Shown one piece after another: positions 36,692 through 45,029 of a stretch of DNA of 61,327 bases (position 1 is its first letter; the number at the start of each line of letters is the position of its first letter). The DNA is from Clostridia bacterium. Lineage in GTDB: Bacteria; Bacillota; Clostridia; Oscillospirales; Acutalibacteraceae. The translations under genes and the position numbers were made by a program. The stretch covers positions 1-61,327 of the forward strand of contig JAGAVE010000018.1 in NCBI GenBank assembly GCA_017942105.1. The letters run 5' to 3'. The notes beneath the pieces are model-generated. The model was not told the origin of the DNA, did no database searches, and saw only the letters and a program-made list of their open reading frames with translations.

Positions 36692-37537
36692 TCAGACAGC
36701 AATAGGAATATTTTTAATCTGCTCGTGCGTCTCGTAGTTATCGAGTCTTACATCATCAACCGTGAAATCATAGAAATCCTTGATTTCAGGATTAATCCAG
36801 AAAGTGGGTGCGGGGAGCGGTTCACGCTTTATAAGCTCCTGTATAACCGGGATATGTCTGTCATAGATATGAGCATCAGCAATAACATGGACAAATTCAC
36901 CGATTTCCATATCGCATACCTGAGCAAACATATGAAGAAGAACGCAGTATTGAACTACATTCCAATTGTTTGCGGCAAGAACATCCTGACTTCTCTGATT
37001 GAGAATACCATTAAGAACAAGCTTGCCGTTCTCGCCCTGAGTTACATTGAAGGTCATACTGTATGCACAAGGATACAGACCCATCTCGCTGAGATCATGA
37101 TGATTGTAAATATTGGTCATAATACGACGGCTGAACGGGTTGTTTTTCAGGTCATAAAGAACTCTGTCAACCTGATCAAACATTCCTTCTTTATATTGGT
37201 GTTTTACACCGAGCTGATATCCGTATGCTTTTCCAATGCTACCATTTTCATCTGCCCACGAGTCCCAAATGTGAGAATGAAGATCGTTGATGTTATTCGA
37301 TTTTTTTTGCCATATCCAAAGAATTTCATCAACGCAGGATTTAAAAGCAGTTCTTCTCAGAGTAAGTGCGGGAAATTCCTTTTTAAGATCATATCTGTTG
37401 ACGACACAAAAAAGCTTCTGGGTATAAGCAGGTGTACCATCTTCCCAAACGGGACGAACCTTTTCTCCTTTTGTGTCTGTTCCGTTTTCAAGAATGTTTT
37501 TACACATATCAATAAATAATTTATCTGCGTAGCTCAT
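36692..37537 (-). CDS. thyA: Thymidylate synthase (ThyA)
   Basis: 281 residues: folate- and dUMP-binding motifs NQRSQDVLAANNWNVVQY and HIYDRHIPVIQELI, with the catalytic Cys in GLYPCAYSMTF. In E. coli-type enzymes that cysteine is followed by His (PPCH); here it is Ala, a variant I believe exists in a Firmicutes ThyA subgroup. It methylates dUMP using methylene-THF. The ribosome site AAAGGAG is strong. It precedes dfrA. Confidence 0.95.
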   Translation of the reverse strand: MSYADKLFIDMCKNILENGTDTKGEKVRPVWEDGTPAYTQKLFCVVNRYDLKKEFPALTLRRTAFKSCVDEILWIWQKKSNNINDLHSHIWDSWADENGSIGKAYGYQLGVKHQYKEGMFDQVDRVLYDLKNNPFSRRIMTNIYNHHDLSEMGLYPCAYSMTFNVTQGENGKLVLNGILNQRSQDVLAANNWNVVQYCVLLHMFAQVCDMEIGEFVHVIADAHIYDRHIPVIQELIKREPLPAPTFWINPEIKDFYDFTVDDVRLDNYETHEQIKNIPIAV

Positions 37538-37541
37538 ATTT

Positions 37542-38363
37542 TTATTCTCCTTTGATTTTTATTAAACATATTTCAGGTCTGCAACCGAATCTCAGGGGAA
37601 GTGGGTAGTGACCGACCCCGGAGGTAACATACAGACTTGTGTTTTCGTACTCGTATAGTCCTTTATCGGTGATTTCACCGCTGTAGGTGATTTTGGGTAA
37701 GATATACCCGTTATAATAAATTCCACCGAGAAACGGAAGTCGAACCATTCCTCCGTGGGTGTCACCGCTGAAAATATAATCGAAGCCGAAGTCACCATAG
37801 TGTTTCATTGAAGGAATGTGTGAAAGCAAGATATTCGTTCGGTCATTCAGGGGCGGATCAAACTCTCTGCTGAGGTCGAATGTACTGCTGAAATAAGCAT
37901 TGTTTATTCCGTAAATGCGCAGTTTGTTTCCCTTGATTTCGATGTCACGAAATTCATAGTCAAGAAGATATATGTTTTCAAGCTTTCTGATTGCGTCCTT
38001 GTATTCGTCATCGTAATCGTGGTCGCCGACGACTGTATACACATCAGCGATTTTCGCAAGCTCTTGCATAAAATCGCAAACATCAGCAATCTTTTGAGTT
38101 TGACCCTTCGAATACATATCGCCGAGGACAAATATTACATCAGGTTCAGTTTTACCGATTGCTTTTACTATTTTTCGGCAGTTTGTATAAAAGGATAAGT
38201 GAAGGTCTGAAACAAGTGCAATTTTAATTTCACCCGAAATTTTAGCGGAAGAAACCGCAGTTTCAACTGTTTTTATTGTGAAGTTGTTGAAAATCCAGAC
38301 GGCTATAAGTAGTGGAAGGACAATAAGATAAATTCTTTTTATAAGTTTTCGTTTCTTCTTCAA
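37542..38363 (-). CDS. Membrane-anchored metallophosphoesterase (YkuE-like)
   Basis: 273 residues: a basic start (MKKKRKLIKR) and one transmembrane helix (about 10-28) put the phosphoesterase domain outside the membrane. Motifs are ALVSDLHLS, FVLGDMYSKG, VVGDHDYDDE, LLSHIP and FSGDTHGGMVRLP. The third motif reads GDHD where GNHD is usual, so an Asn metal ligand is replaced by Asp. Relatives act on lipid-linked phosphates such as UDP-diacylglucosamine; substrate unproven. The start is TTG after GGATGTGATGA. It ends four bases before the thyA start. Confidence 0.85.
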   Translation of the reverse strand: MKKKRKLIKRIYLIVLPLLIAVWIFNNFTIKTVETAVSSAKISGEIKIALVSDLHLSFYTNCRKIVKAIGKTEPDVIFVLGDMYSKGQTQKIADVCDFMQELAKIADVYTVVGDHDYDDEYKDAIRKLENIYLLDYEFRDIEIKGNKLRIYGINNAYFSSTFDLSREFDPPLNDRTNILLSHIPSMKHYGDFGFDYIFSGDTHGGMVRLPFLGGIYYNGYILPKITYSGEITDKGLYEYENTSLYVTSGVGHYPLPLRFGCRPEICLIKIKGE

Positions 38364-38426
38364 ATCATCACATCCGTCAACATTTATTGCAATTATATAT
38401 CAAAATAAAAGAAAAAACAACTGTTA

Positions 38427-38681
38427 TTATTTCAATATAATGTCAATAAGCAATAAAGATATACATGCGGGCGTTGAGAAAACTGAAACAAAAGCTATTG
38501 TGTACCAATTCAAAGCGATTGTAACCCCGGTCAGGAGACCTATAACATTAACAGCCAACAAAGACATTATGCCTTGAAAACAGCTTGAAATAACATTTTT
38601 AATTATATGCTTGCTTTTAATAACCGCTGTTAAAACTGCAACGGTGCCTATGAGCAAGATGCTCAAATAAAAAATTCTCAT
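38427..38681 (-). CDS. bofA: Pro-sigma-K processing inhibitor BofA family protein
   Basis: 84 residues with two membrane helices and the BofA pattern LLAVNVIGLLTGVTIALNWYT followed by a C-terminal helix. In B. subtilis BofA inhibits the SpoIVFB protease that activates sigma-K in the mother cell. Its start overlaps the upstream gene's stop by four bases. The yaaL-bofA pairing matches B. subtilis and supports the call. No spoIVFB is in the window. Confidence 0.8.
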   Translation of the reverse strand: MRIFYLSILLIGTVAVLTAVIKSKHIIKNVISSCFQGIMSLLAVNVIGLLTGVTIALNWYTIAFVSVFSTPACISLLLIDIILK

Positions 38682-38929
38682 ATGTTTGTACCGCCGATAA
38701 AATTAGTGTTGTAAATTTTTCCCAGCTTGGCTTCTTTGATCAGATAACTGTAATGAGTTTCCAATTCCTTCATTCTGTAAATCAATGATTCTGTTTCGTA
38801 AGGGTCAGTCACTTCGTTGAAAAGCTTATAAACATTGTTGAGCTCAAAAATAACTCTTGATGCTTCGTTAGTCAAAACCTTGTCGTATGTTTTAGTTTTT
38901 TTGTAATCAGCAAACAAATCAATTATCAT
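38678..38929 (-). CDS. yaaL: DUF2508 (YaaL-like) protein
   Basis: 83 residues, soluble and helical (NEASRVIFELNNVYKLFNEVTDPYETESLIYRMKELETHY in consecutive parts), matching the YaaL/DUF2508 family by composition and by its place directly before bofA. GGAGGTTT precedes the ATG. Function unknown; co-occurrence with sporulation genes is the main clue. Confidence 0.75.
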   Translation of the reverse strand: MIIDLFADYKKTKTYDKVLTNEASRVIFELNNVYKLFNEVTDPYETESLIYRMKELETHYSYLIKEAKLGKIYNTNFIGGTNI

Positions 38930-39017
38930 TCTGTAAACCTCCGTCAGCTTTGATAAATTAATATTGCTAAAATCAGCAAATTATGATAGTATTATTTAGG
39001 TTCAGGAGGTGACGGAA

Positions 39018-40223
39018 ATGTATGATATAGCTGTTGTTGGTGCCGGTGCGTCGGGCATCGTTGCGGCAATCACGGCAAAAAGAGCGTATAGCAAGCTTTC
39101 GGTTTTATTGATAGATGCTCTGCCTAAAATAGGAAAGAAAATACTTGCGACGGGTAACGGCAGATGCAATATAACAAATCTTAAGGCTGACGGGAAAAGC
39201 TATAACACGAAAGCTGTTTCGTCAGTAATACAAACCGTTTCACCTGAAAAGGTGATTGAGTTTTTCTCTTCAATCGGCCTTGAATGCATTGCTGACAATG
39301 AATCAAGAATTTATCCTATGAGTAATACTGCTGCGAGCGTTCTTGATTGTTTGCGTTTTGAAATCGAGCGTCTTGGTATTGAAGTTTTGAACGATACAAA
39401 AGTAACATCTGTCAATAAAAGAAACGACTGCTTCGTTATTAATGATAATATAGAATGCCGAAAGGTTATTGTTACTACCGGCGGTAAAGCGGCTCCTTCT
39501 CAAGGCTCTGACGGAAGTGGCTACGCGCTTTTAAAAGCTTTTGGACACAGTGTTACGCATCTTTACCCGGGTCTTGTTCAACTTACAGTCAAGGAGAATC
39601 TTAAGTTTCTTAAAGGGGTCAAAGTGAAGGCGTCGGTCTGTTTAAAAAGTACAAGCGGAAAAGTTTTGGATAAATCCGTAGGGGAAGTGTTGTTTGCTGA
39701 TTATGGACTTTCAGGGATAGCTGTAATGGATATTAGCCGCAGTGTTAAAGACAAAAACTGTATCTGTGTTCTCGACATTCTTCCTGATTTGAGTAAAGAG
39801 TCCGTGATTGATTTTATTTTAAAAGCAAAAGAGAGAAATCCGTCGCTCTTGTTTGAAGATGCGTTGTGCGGAATTTTACCCCGGAAAGTCGGCTATCTGA
39901 TTATAAAAAATTCAGGCTTCAATCAAGACATAAGAATGAATGCGCTGAAACATAACGACATAGTTAGATTTGTTGAAAATATGAAAAACTGTAGTTTTAC
40001 GGTTAAGGGAACAAAAGGTTTTGAAAATGCGCAGATTACAATCGGCGGGGTTGATTTCAGTGAATTTAACCAAAAGACACTAGAATCCAACAAGGTTAAC
40101 GGACTTTATTGTGCGGGAGAGATTCTTGATGTTGATGCCGTGTGCGGTGGCTTTAATTTGCAGTGGGCTTGGTCAAGTGGTATAGTTGCAGGAACTTATT
40201 CGGCGCTTGAGCTTATAAGATAA
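39018..40223 (+). CDS. BaiN/HI0933-family FAD-dependent oxidoreductase
   Basis: 401 residues. It opens with the FAD motif DIAVVGAGASGIVAAITA, followed by KIGKKILATGNGRCNITN, VIVTTGGKAAPSQGSDGSGY, FADYGLSGIAVMDISR and the C-terminal VCGGFNLQWAWSSGIVAG, all hallmarks of the HI0933/BaiN (aminoacetone oxidase-like) family. The physiological substrate is unclear; BaiN in one Clostridium acts on bile acids, which cannot be assumed here. ATG 39018 is chosen over GTG 39009, with AGGAGG eight bases upstream. Confidence 0.88.
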   Translation: MYDIAVVGAGASGIVAAITAKRAYSKLSVLLIDALPKIGKKILATGNGRCNITNLKADGKSYNTKAVSSVIQTVSPEKVIEFFSSIGLECIADNESRIYPMSNTAASVLDCLRFEIERLGIEVLNDTKVTSVNKRNDCFVINDNIECRKVIVTTGGKAAPSQGSDGSGYALLKAFGHSVTHLYPGLVQLTVKENLKFLKGVKVKASVCLKSTSGKVLDKSVGEVLFADYGLSGIAVMDISRSVKDKNCICVLDILPDLSKESVIDFILKAKERNPSLLFEDALCGILPRKVGYLIIKNSGFNQDIRMNALKHNDIVRFVENMKNCSFTVKGTKGFENAQITIGGVDFSEFNQKTLESNKVNGLYCAGEILDVDAVCGGFNLQWAWSSGIVAGTYSALELIR

Positions 40224-40227
40224 GTGA

Positions 40228-40276
40228 AGATCCGGTAAAGATGATGAGTAATCATTTTTACCGGATCTAAAATTTT
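40228..40276. terminator. Bidirectional terminator between BaiN-like gene and ricT
   Basis: AGATCCGGTAAA and TTTACCGGATCT arms (40228-40239 with 40257-40268) enclose an 17-base middle between convergent genes, with a T run after. Confidence 0.85.
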
Positions 40277-41140
40277 TTATTCAATATCCTTTAATGCGTC
40301 TATTTCAGATTTATCAACAGTGATTCGTTTATCCTTGATAAGCTTTATATCTTTTCTGTGATAAATTGCAGGTGCAGCTTCGGGATATCTGTCAAGGCAT
40401 ATTTTAAGCATTCCTTTGAGAAGATTAACCTCAACGACGGTTCCTTTTCCTTGCGGAGTTTCAACAATTGCACCAACCTTCGGAGTAACACGAAGAAGGT
40501 GTTCGTATGCGTTCTGCTCATATTTGAGACAGCACATGAGTCTTCCGCAGGTGCCGCTGATTTTTGTCGGATTAAGAGAAAGACCTTGTTCCTTTGCCAT
40601 CTTGATTGAAACGGGCTGGAAATCGCCGAGAAAGCTGTTGCAACAGAACGGTCGGCCGCATATGCCGAGTCCGCCTTTCATTTTTGATTCATCACGAACA
40701 CCGATTTGGCGAAGCTCGATTCTTACTCTGAAGACGCTTGCAAGGTCTTTGACGAGTTCGCGGAAGTCCACTCGTCCGTCAGAGGTGAAATAAAACAGAA
40801 CTTTACTGCCGTCAAAAGTATATTCAACATCTACGAGTTTCATATCGAGCTTGTGGTTTTCAATTTTTTTCAGGCAGATTTCAAAAGCTTCCTTTTCCTT
40901 TTTCTTGTTGTTTTCAACAATGACAAGGTCCTCGGGTGTAGCGACACGGATTATTGGCTTTAAAGGTTTAATAATTTCTTCGTCGTCTATTGTTCTGTTT
41001 TCCATAGCAACCTCGCCGCATTCAATACCTCTTACGGTTTCAACAATGGCGAAATCACCTTTTTTAAATTCAATATCAAGTGGGTCAAAATAATAAATTT
41101 TTCCAACTTCCTTGAAACGTATTCCTACTACTTTTGACAT
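40277..41140 (-). CDS. ricT: PSP1-domain protein RicT (YaaT)
   Basis: 287 residues with the PSP1 domain. The hallmark cysteine set is GGLGICGRPFCCNSFLGDF and SGTCGRLMCCLKYEQ, with NPTKISG between. In B. subtilis RicT joins RicA and RicF in a complex that carries [4Fe-4S] clusters and promotes RNase Y maturation cleavages and the sporulation phosphorelay. It is the last gene of the darA-holB-ricT cluster, conserved in Firmicutes. Confidence 0.93.
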   Translation of the reverse strand: MSKVVGIRFKEVGKIYYFDPLDIEFKKGDFAIVETVRGIECGEVAMENRTIDDEEIIKPLKPIIRVATPEDLVIVENNKKKEKEAFEICLKKIENHKLDMKLVDVEYTFDGSKVLFYFTSDGRVDFRELVKDLASVFRVRIELRQIGVRDESKMKGGLGICGRPFCCNSFLGDFQPVSIKMAKEQGLSLNPTKISGTCGRLMCCLKYEQNAYEHLLRVTPKVGAIVETPQGKGTVVEVNLLKGMLKICLDRYPEAAPAIYHRKDIKLIKDKRITVDKSEIDALKDIE

Positions 41141-41162
41141 AGAAGGTACCTCCGGTAATATC

Positions 41163-42047
41163 TTATCCGCCGTACGCGGTGTTTCTCAGGACACTGCAGA
41201 AGCGGGTTGTAAGCAGATTTTTATTTGCGTTTTTGTTCAGACAATCAAAAAGATGTTCGGTGTTATCAACTAGGTTGATAAGCGTTTTAAGCGAAAGCTT
41301 TGAAGCCAGAAGCTTTGCGGTGTCCTCGTGACGGCTGAGCGTAAGTTTACTTCCGGTACTGACGGCAACGGCATCTCGGAAGATAAGTTGCAGGGATGTG
41401 AGCGTTAACGGAAATAAGTCTTTGTCTTTTTCAAATGCGGATGTAAGTTGCATAAAGTGAAGCTCAGTGACTTCGGCTAAAGCACAAGCGAGCTCATTAG
41501 CAAGTTCATCTGCTTTAAGAGCATATTCATTTGTGAGAGTATAATCACCGGCGCCAAGATTGAACGGTGTAACGCGCGACATTATTGTTTCAAGAAGAGC
41601 TGCCCTTGATTCGCATAACAGAATAAATCTTGTATGAGCGGGGGGTTCTTCCAAGGTCTTAAGGAATGCATTCTGCGCCGAGACATTCATCTTGTCAACA
41701 TTCTTTAAAATATATACTTTACATACAGCTTCGTTTGGAAGAATATGTGAATCAGCTCTTATTTCTCTGACAATATCAACCTTGAATGTTTTTTCTTTTT
41801 TTTCCACAGGGTCAAAAATAATAACATCAGGGTGCGAACCGTTTTTTAACTTCATACAGTTTTTACAAATACCGCAAGGAAGAGTATCCGTGCAGATGAA
41901 TGATGAGGCGATATACAAAGCCAATTCGTCACGGTCTGCCGGACTTCCTGAATGAAGCAAGATTGCGTGCGGAAGTCTTTTGTTTTTTATGAGTTCCGTG
42001 ACCATATCTAAAACTTTATTGTTCATATCAGAGTAACGCTCCGTCAC
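41163..42047 (-). CDS. holB: DNA polymerase III delta' subunit
   Basis: 294 residues, a clamp-loader AAA+ protein. A degenerate P-loop region (LPHAILLHSGSPADRDELA) is followed by a zinc four-cysteine module (CTDTLPCGICKNCMKLKNGSHPD) and an SRC-like sensor region (MSRVTPFNLG, preceded by NAFLKTLEEPP). It takes part in loading the beta clamp. GTG 42047 overlaps the darA stop; ATG 42026 is an alternative start. Confidence 0.93.
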   Translation of the reverse strand: MTERYSDMNNKVLDMVTELIKNKRLPHAILLHSGSPADRDELALYIASSFICTDTLPCGICKNCMKLKNGSHPDVIIFDPVEKKEKTFKVDIVREIRADSHILPNEAVCKVYILKNVDKMNVSAQNAFLKTLEEPPAHTRFILLCESRAALLETIMSRVTPFNLGAGDYTLTNEYALKADELANELACALAEVTELHFMQLTSAFEKDKDLFPLTLTSLQLIFRDAVAVSTGSKLTLSRHEDTAKLLASKLSLKTLINLVDNTEHLFDCLNKNANKNLLTTRFCSVLRNTAYGG

Positions 42048-42367
42048 ATTTTATAAAACTGTTCGACATCAAGAACGAAGACCGTTGCTCCTCCGACAGT
42101 TATTTTAACGGGGATAGTAGGAATCATTCCGCTGCCGAAGGAAGGTGTTACTGAAGTGATTTCTTCTCTCTTTTTGCAGTTTGTGCGAAGAATATCGAGA
42201 AGGAAATCGACCTTATCATCTTCAACGCCCATCAGAAGCGTGAGGTTACCTGCACGAAGGAAACCTCCTGTTGTTGAAAGCTTTGTAGCGTAAAAGCCTT
42301 CTTTCGTTATTTCACTGAGAACATTCTGAGAATCATCACTGTTAATGATTGCAATAATCAGTTTCAT
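42044..42367 (-). CDS. darA: Cyclic-di-AMP receptor DarA (PstA/YaaQ)
   Basis: 107 residues of PII-like fold: MKLIIAIINSDDSQNVLSEI, TKLSTTGGFLRAGNLTLLMG and the C-terminal GGATVFVLDVEQFYKM are diagnostic. It binds c-di-AMP as a trimer; downstream targets are not known with certainty. Both its start and stop overlap neighbours by four bases, so it is tightly coupled to the QueG-like gene and holB. Confidence 0.94.
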   Translation of the reverse strand: MKLIIAIINSDDSQNVLSEITKEGFYATKLSTTGGFLRAGNLTLLMGVEDDKVDFLLDILRTNCKKREEITSVTPSFGSGMIPTIPVKITVGGATVFVLDVEQFYKM

Positions 42368-43167
42368 AGTTTTTTCCCTTCTTTGTTTAATATTGAAAGA
42401 TTTCGTTTTATTACTTTTTCTCCACGCCAGAAATATGCTCTGTCGGAAATGTCAGAACCAATCCTGGCTTTGAATTCGGCTCCTTTTGCAAAAGACTCAA
42501 TCGGTAAAACGCTGACGCTTGCGTTCATCGGGCAGACATTCTGGCAGATATCGCATCCCCATGCGCAACCGCTTTGCCTGATAAGCTCTTCTTGCTCAGC
42601 AGTAAGATTTCCTTTTTTTTGCGTAATGAATGAGAGGCATTTTTCAGAATCAATTCCGTTTTTGCCGATTGCATGTGTCGGACAAGCAGAAACGCATTTA
42701 CCGCAGTTTATGCAAACTGTTTCGTGTACATCAGGGTAATCAAGTACCATTGTTGTTACAATTTCACCTATGAAAACCCAAGAACCGAAAACTTTGTTTA
42801 TAAAAAGTCCGTTAAGACCTTTGACTCCCAAACCTGCATCAATCGCAGCTCTGACTTCAGGTATAGGTGAATTGTCGGTAAATACAACAAATTCTTCATC
42901 AGGATACGCTTCAGACAATTTGTCAGAAGCACTGAGCAGGAGATTGGTAATTATATCGTGATAATCCGGTACAACGGCGTACTTAGAAATATCAGAACCT
43001 TCATAGGCATCATCTCCAAGGAAATACGGAAAAAGCAGGACTATTATGCTTTTTGCATTTTCGGGTATCCTGTTTTTTGCTCTGCAATCTATGAGGGATT
43101 CGCTCAGCTTTTCGAAGGAACAGAAACCGAAGACGGGGGAAACTTCTGATAGAATTTTGTTAATCAT
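42364..43167 (-). CDS. QueG-like iron-sulfur protein, short form
   Basis: 267 residues. The N-terminal part resembles the DUF1730/cobalamin-binding region of epoxyqueuosine reductase. Two [4Fe-4S] motifs follow: CINCGKCVSACPTHAI and CAWGCDICQNVCPMN. QueG proteins are usually about 310-390 residues; this one lacks a C-terminal HEAT-like part. It may be a true epoxyqueuosine reductase or a paralogue. It overlaps darA by four bases, an unusual partner. Confidence 0.75.
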   Translation of the reverse strand: MINKILSEVSPVFGFCSFEKLSESLIDCRAKNRIPENAKSIIVLLFPYFLGDDAYEGSDISKYAVVPDYHDIITNLLLSASDKLSEAYPDEEFVVFTDNSPIPEVRAAIDAGLGVKGLNGLFINKVFGSWVFIGEIVTTMVLDYPDVHETVCINCGKCVSACPTHAIGKNGIDSEKCLSFITQKKGNLTAEQEELIRQSGCAWGCDICQNVCPMNASVSVLPIESFAKGAEFKARIGSDISDRAYFWRGEKVIKRNLSILNKEGKKL

Positions 43168-43178
43168 AGCAACTCCTC

Positions 43179-44111
43179 TTATGCAATCAACTGCACAGCA
43201 GCAATAATTACCGGCATTGTTACAACGGAGATAAAGCTGACTATTGCAACAATTTGAGCTGCAAGACTTGTGTCTTTTTCATATTTCGCCGCAAACATAA
43301 CGGTGTTGTTTGCGGTCGGCGCACAGGATGAGATAGTGAGAGCTGTCAGCAGAGTTCCAGAAAGACCGAAGAGATAATAAATACTTACCATAACGGCAGG
43401 GAGAACTATCAGCTTCATAAAAGTGACTAGTAAAATCTTTTTGTGTCTGAATATATCGTTTAACTTTGTATGAGCGAGAAAAGTTCCGAAAATCAGCATT
43501 GCAACAGGTGTTTGCATCGACGAGATGTATCTGATTGGTGCATCAATAATCTCGGGGAGATTTACCTTCATAAGGAAGAGCGGAAGACCTATAAGAACTG
43601 AAATAACGCCGGGATTCAGAATCAGTTTTTTCTTATCAAACTTACCGCCTTCACTGTTCATAATATATACGCCGTGAGTAAAAGAAACAACATTGAAAGC
43701 CATTACAACTGCCGAACAGTAGAAAACGCCTTCACTGCCTAATATAGCTTCAGTAAGCGGCAGGGTCATATATCCGACATTACCGTAAATCGAGCTGTAT
43801 TTGAAAAGGATATTGTGCTCTCGGTTGCCCTTGCGAAACAAAGGAATATTAAGCACTATTGCAACGAAGTGCATAAGGAAACCACAGCCTACAGCGATAA
43901 ACAGACTTATTCCGGTTTCTTTTGTGAATTCCTGTTTAAGAAAGGATTCGATGATTACGCAGGGCGTGATAATGTAAAAAAGCAAATCGGTGCAGGCTTT
44001 TGCAGTCTTTTCGCTGAACAGACCGATTTTATCGCAAATTACGCCGATAAAAACAATGATATATAGGATGCCGACTTGCTGTGCGGCAATTTGTACGTTT
44101 TGAAAAAACAT
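43179..44111 (-). CDS. AEC-family (auxin efflux carrier-like) transporter
   Basis: 310 residues with about ten hydrophobic helices in two five-helix halves. AEC features are YIITPCVIIESF in the first half, and PLFLMKVNLPEI plus TPVAMLIFGTFLA in the middle. The end, SSCAPTANNTVMFAAKYEKDTSLAAQIV, is diagnostic. Bacterial members export or import malate, malonate or similar organic acids; the substrate here is unknown. It lies 11 bases from the QueG-like gene. Confidence 0.9.
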   Translation of the reverse strand: MFFQNVQIAAQQVGILYIIVFIGVICDKIGLFSEKTAKACTDLLFYIITPCVIIESFLKQEFTKETGISLFIAVGCGFLMHFVAIVLNIPLFRKGNREHNILFKYSSIYGNVGYMTLPLTEAILGSEGVFYCSAVVMAFNVVSFTHGVYIMNSEGGKFDKKKLILNPGVISVLIGLPLFLMKVNLPEIIDAPIRYISSMQTPVAMLIFGTFLAHTKLNDIFRHKKILLVTFMKLIVLPAVMVSIYYLFGLSGTLLTALTISSCAPTANNTVMFAAKYEKDTSLAAQIVAIVSFISVVTMPVIIAAVQLIA

Positions 44112-44131
44112 AATCGGCTCCTTGTGAAAAT

Positions 44132-45028
44132 TTATTCGCTGATTCTTCTAGGCTCGGCTTTGGTAGCGGAAACGCATATATATATCGCATACACAGCGAA
44201 AGTGAGGTCGCTGATTCGTAAAGAATGCAAGGGATTTATCATATCAGAGTTTCCTGTAACAACAAGGATTAACCTGGGAACAAAGCAGACAAGAGCGAGT
44301 ACAGCGGCAGGAAGACCGTAAGCATAAATCTTCCAGAAGATGCTGTCTGCATCAATTTTAGATCTTATCTGAGCGAGTGCAAGGAAGAATACCATTGCCA
44401 TAACGATTGAGAAAAGCTCGATAAAGAGATCGGAAACATTAATGAAAGCTATTGTTCGCTTGAATCTGTAGAGCAAACGGAAAACGCACCAAACAACAGG
44501 GCTGAGTGCAAGTATCTTGAATTTTGGTTTGCCGTCATTATCGTTTATTGACGAAAGCCCCGAAAGAACAAAATAGAAAGCTGAAATTGCTGCAAAAACA
44601 GCTTCGATAAGCGTAAGTGTGCCTCCCTGAGATGAGATGTATTCAAAAAGAAACTCTCGGCTGATGTTTATCGGAGCTTTATCTGCAAGATCGCTGAATT
44701 CGGCGATAAGGCTGACACAGTCAATCGCGGTACCTAGAGCCATTAATAGTGAAACAGCAAGGAAAGCTTTGGAGTTTTTGCCGATTGCGACCGGCTGTAG
44801 CGATTTGTGATTAATATAGGAAATTACAATGCAAATCAGCATTGCTAAGGCAATAATGCCGTAAAGAACGAATATTGAAAAGTCGGTTTCGTCAAAGAAG
44901 CCTGTTGTAGGGTTGATAAGCTTTAAATACTGGTAAACCCTGATGGGCACGGCAACAAGAAGAGCGGCCAAAGAGGCGATAAAAGGAATTGTAACAAGTG
45001 TACTGTTAGTTCTCTTAGAAGGTTTCAT
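44132..45028 (-). CDS. Hypothetical polytopic membrane protein
   Basis: 298 residues with seven or eight predicted membrane helices (near 14-32, 48-70, 88-108, 135-160, 178-195, 205-228, 240-262, 272-290) and a basic start. I recognise no family or motif. It lies one base after the citrate synthase stop and 20 bases before the AEC transporter, so it is in the same operon and may be an accessory of organic-acid handling; that is inference. Confidence 0.65.
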   Translation of the reverse strand: MKPSKRTNSTLVTIPFIASLAALLVAVPIRVYQYLKLINPTTGFFDETDFSIFVLYGIIALAMLICIVISYINHKSLQPVAIGKNSKAFLAVSLLMALGTAIDCVSLIAEFSDLADKAPINISREFLFEYISSQGGTLTLIEAVFAAISAFYFVLSGLSSINDNDGKPKFKILALSPVVWCVFRLLYRFKRTIAFINVSDLFIELFSIVMAMVFFLALAQIRSKIDADSIFWKIYAYGLPAAVLALVCFVPRLILVVTGNSDMINPLHSLRISDLTFAVYAIYICVSATKAEPRRISE

Positions 45029-45029
45029 T

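Noticed and set aside
39018..40223. Calling the HI0933-family gene a bile-acid enzyme (baiN).
   Set aside because: The family is broad and no other bai genes are present; only the family name is supported.
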